64,000 nucleotides of DNA from Sulfitobacter sediminilitoris (GTDB lineage Bacteria; Pseudomonadota; Alphaproteobacteria; Rhodobacterales; Rhodobacteraceae), in contig NZ_JAABNT010000007.1 in assembly GCF_010667575.1 (NCBI RefSeq), positions 62,001-126,000 of the forward strand. Reading direction: 5' to 3'. Position numbers and translations under genes: made by a program. The notes below the pieces were generated by a model. That model was not told the origin of the DNA and ran no database searches. It saw only the letters and a list, made by a program, of their open reading frames with translations. Positions 61,818 through 64,000 of this stretch are shown piece by piece. Position 1 is the stretch's first letter; each line of letters opens with the position of its first letter.

Positions 61818-63092
61818 TTAGCCTTTGAAATAACACGAATCTCCGCGGCTCTCGATGGCCTCTGAGATGCGCTCCACCGCCAGCGCATAGGCGGCCTGAC
61901 GTATGGATGTCCCGTCTTTCTCCGCCCGCTCGAAACAGGCCGGGGCGACCCGGTCAAAACGGGATTTGAGGCGGGTGCTCACTTGTTCTTCGGTCCAGCG
62001 GTCGCCGGTACGGCCCTGCACCCACTCGAAATAACTGACCGTCACACCCCCTGCATTGACCAGCACGTCGGGCAGCACGGTCACACCCTTGTCGAAAAGC
62101 GTGTCATCTGCGTCGGGACTGACCGGGCCGTTGGCAATCTCAAGAATGACCTTTGCCTTGACGTCACCGACGTTTTCCTCGGTCACGGCGTCCTGCAGCG
62201 CGGCAAGCGCCAGCACATCAACCTCCAATGCGAGCAGGGCGTCGGGATCAAGTTCCTCGTGACCATCCGCATCGACAACTGAGGTGTCGCTATAGACCTT
62301 GTCGAGCCCTTTGCCTTTCTCTTTCTCCTGATGGATCGGGGCAGGGTCGAGCCCCTCTTCCGCATGGATCGCCCCGCGCGAGTCGGACACGGCGACGATG
62401 CGAAAGCCAGCCTCGTGCGCAAGCATCGCAAAATGCGCCCCCGCGTTGCCAAAGCCCTGAACGGCGACCGTCACGTCCTGCGGATCCCGTTCCTGCCGCT
62501 TGGCCCATTCCTCAAGCACGTAGAGCGCGGCCTGACCTGTCGCTTCAACACGCCCTTCCGACCCGCCCAGCGGCAGGGGTTTGCCCGTGATCGCGGCAGG
62601 CGCTTTGGCGCGGGCGATCTGGTCATATTCATCTGCCATCCACCCCATCACGCGCGGGTTTGTGTTCACATCGGGCGCGGGAATGTCCGTGTCCGGCCCC
62701 ATGAGATCGTGCAACTCGCGGATATAGGACCGTGCCAGCCGCTCCAGCTCTTGGCGTGACAATTCCTTGGGTTCGACCTGCACACCGCCCTTGCCGCCGC
62801 CAAAGGGCAGGTCCATCAACGCGCATTTGATCGTCATCCAGCGTGCCAGTTCGGTCGTTTCCCCAAGGTTCACGCCGGGGTGAAAGCGGACGCCGCCCTT
62901 GGTCGGGCCAAGCACGTTGTTGTATTGCACGCGCCAGGCCGGAAAGACCGCAAGTGTCCCGTCATCCCGCCGGATCGGAACAGACATCTCTATCCGCTTG
63001 TGCGGGGTGCGCAGCATTTTGCGTGCATCATCTGCCAGATCGAGCCGGTCGAGGGCGCGGTCGAGAACGGGTGTGGTGCTGTCTTGTGTCAT
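61818..63092 (-). CDS. Glu/Leu/Phe/Val-family dehydrogenase (glutamate dehydrogenase type)
   Basis: The 424-residue protein has the catalytic lysine K101 in DLPFGGGKGGVQVEPKELS, the substrate segment YNNVLGPTKGGVRFHPGV, the Rossmann motif VTVAVQGFGNAGAHFAMLAH, and INAGGVTVSYFEW-like VNAGGVTVSYFEWVQG. This is the short hexameric GDH type that interconverts glutamate and 2-oxoglutarate plus ammonium. The cofactor preference is not evident. It is 41 bases after apt in transcription order. Confidence 0.92.
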   Translation of the reverse strand: MTQDSTTPVLDRALDRLDLADDARKMLRTPHKRIEMSVPIRRDDGTLAVFPAWRVQYNNVLGPTKGGVRFHPGVNLGETTELARWMTIKCALMDLPFGGGKGGVQVEPKELSRQELERLARSYIRELHDLMGPDTDIPAPDVNTNPRVMGWMADEYDQIARAKAPAAITGKPLPLGGSEGRVEATGQAALYVLEEWAKRQERDPQDVTVAVQGFGNAGAHFAMLAHEAGFRIVAVSDSRGAIHAEEGLDPAPIHQEKEKGKGLDKVYSDTSVVDADGHEELDPDALLALEVDVLALAALQDAVTEENVGDVKAKVILEIANGPVSPDADDTLFDKGVTVLPDVLVNAGGVTVSYFEWVQGRTGDRWTEEQVSTRLKSRFDRVAPACFERAEKDGTSIRQAAYALAVERISEAIESRGDSCYFKG

Positions 63093-63133
63093 CCGGGGTT
63101 CCTTGGTGTCGGCCCCCAGATACCTAGTGCGCG

Positions 63134-63664
63134 TTACAATCCGTCAAATGCACAAAGCGCGTGCACGTCCATGCCCATGCCTTCCAGCTTTTTCCGGCCG
63201 CCCAGATCCGGCAGGTCGATGATGAAGGCGCAGGACACGATCTCGCCTCCCAGCCGCTCAATCAGCTTGATCCCGGCCTCTGCCGTGCCGCCAGTTGCCA
63301 GCAGGTCATCGACCACGAGAATTTTCTCGCCCGGCTGGATTGCGTCGTCGTGAATTTCGACAATCGCCTCGCCGTATTCAAGTTTGTAGTCCTGGCTGAT
63401 CGTCGTGCCGGGCAACTTTCCCTTTTTACGGATCGGGACGAAACCCACTGAAAGCTGATGCGCGATGGCCCCGCCGAGGATAAAGCCGCGTGCCTCAAGC
63501 CCTACGACCTTGTCGATCTCGAGGCCGGCATAAGGATGCAGCATCTGGTCAATCGCCATCCGAAACCCGCGGGCATCGGCGAAAAGGGTGGTCACATCGC
63601 GGAACATGATCCCCTCGTGCGGAAAATCGACGATGGTGCGGATGTAGTCTTCGATCTTTTTCAT
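63134..63664 (-). CDS. apt: Adenine phosphoribosyltransferase
   Basis: Apt salvages adenine to AMP with PRPP. From ATG 63664 the protein has 176 residues: [32 protein letters not shown] and the PRPP-binding loop [16 protein letters not shown]. Its start overlaps the LysE gene stop in ATGA (63661-63664), so it is co-translated with the upstream gene. The open frame beyond 63664 is inside the LysE gene and is rejected. Confidence 0.97.
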   Translation of the reverse strand: MKKIEDYIRTIVDFPHEGIMFRDVTTLFADARGFRMAIDQMLHPYAGLEIDKVVGLEARGFILGGAIAHQLSVGFVPIRKKGKLPGTTISQDYKLEYGEAIVEIHDDAIQPGEKILVVDDLLATGGTAEAGIKLIERLGGEIVSCAFIIDLPDLGGRKKLEGMGMDVHALCAFDGL

Positions 63665-64000
63665 GGCACACTCCGGCGCAGGCTGGTGGTGAGGATTCCC
63701 ATGGTAATCAACGCGCCGCCGCCCGCGCGGGTGATCCATGTGATGACGGAAGGTCGCGAGATCACGCGGCGCAACCGGTCAGCCAGAAGCGCATAGGCGA
63801 AGGCGTTGATGGCGGCAAGTCCCACGAATGTTGCCACGAGGATCGCGAATTGTGGCAGCAGTGGTGCGGCGGGCGTAATGAACTGCGGCACGAAGGCGAT
63901 GAAGAACGCGATGGATTTGGGGTTGAGCGCCGTCACGGCAGCGGCGTGGCCAAAGACGTGACGGGCCGTCACGCTGCCGCTTTCCGGCACGCTCAGACCG
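63661..64000 (-). CDS. LysE family translocator, N-terminal part outside window
   Basis: The frame is open to the window edge, and 109-112 C-terminal residues are visible. Membrane segments are [38 protein letters not shown] and [14 protein letters not shown] and the following FF are typical of the second half of LysE/RhtB exporters (about 205 residues in full), which export amino acids such as lysine, homoserine or threonine. The substrate cannot be determined from this fragment. Confidence 0.88.
   Translation of the reverse strand, partial: GLSVPESGSVTARHVFGHAAAVTALNPKSIAFFIAFVPQFITPAAPLLPQFAILVATFVGLAAINAFAYALLADRLRRVISRPSVITWITRAGGGALITMGILTTSLRRSVP

Noticed and set aside
1..64000. tRNA, rRNA, 4.5S, 6S, tmRNA, RNase P RNA, CRISPR arrays, IS elements, prophage genes
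   Set aside because: Intergenic regions were read for characteristic cores and repeats and none was recognised. A tRNAscan/Infernal run would be needed to exclude small RNAs.

Overview
The window reads as a chromosomal segment of a marine-type alphaproteobacterium of the order Rhodobacterales (roseobacter group). The grounds are high GC, the gene order ctaC-ctaB-small ORF-ctaG-ctaE, the Rhodobacterales form of the tad/cpa pilus locus, a TTG-initiated ftsH, and the protein sequences themselves. I cannot assign a genus. No rRNA, tRNA, CRISPR array, insertion sequence or prophage gene was recognised. Apart from a few palindromic intergenic elements this is core-genome sequence.

Layout. 1-6.0 kb: the end of priA, an intergenic nested palindrome, an MFS permease, a MATE exporter and prmA. 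6.1-7.1 kb: a small membrane protein and a DUF1127 protein facing each other across a shared terminator. 7.1-15.8 kb (+): ruvC-ruvA-ruvB, a conserved unknown gene, then ybgC-tolQ-tolR-tolA-tolB-pal-cpoB, the complete Tol-Pal envelope system. 15.8-23.1 kb (+): tilS, ftsH, a MOSC protein, and a one-carbon segment (fhs, a small exported protein, folD). 23.1-26.7 kb (-): a PaaI-type thioesterase and the PdeM/Lhr-type half of the ligase-associated DNA repair cassette.

26.8-39.1 kb (-): a tad/cpa type IVb pilus locus. In transcription order it holds two Flp pilins, cpaB, cpaC, an OmpA-type lipoprotein where cpaD is often found, cpaE, cpaF, tadB, tadC, two TPR lipoproteins, the prepilin peptidase cpaA, and an AAA+ ATPase of unknown role. 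A lytic transglycosylase is divergent from the pilins at 39.4 kb. 40.3-49.9 kb (-): dprA, topA, an L,D-transpeptidase and a four-gene operon in which two SGNH/GSCFA-type genes sit between the two subunits of a 3-oxoacid CoA-transferase. tldD lies upstream.

50.0-57.6 kb (+): the cytochrome aa3 oxidase subunit and assembly cluster ctaC-ctaB-small ORF-ctaG-ctaE-surf1, then thrC, an M16 peptidase and a GNAT acetyltransferase. 57.7-64 kb: a small conserved-looking ORF, an SHMT-like PLP enzyme, an exported MBL-fold protein, an FAD-linked oxidase, glutamate dehydrogenase, apt, and the C-terminal part of a LysE exporter cut by the window end.

The observations most worth following up are: the SGNH/GSCFA pair inside the scoA-scoB operon; a 40-bp inverted repeat that contains the only usable start codon of the L,D-transpeptidase; the tad-associated AAA+ ATPase; palindromic intergenic elements at 2.3 and 51.0 kb; and a candidate LexA operator in front of ruvC.
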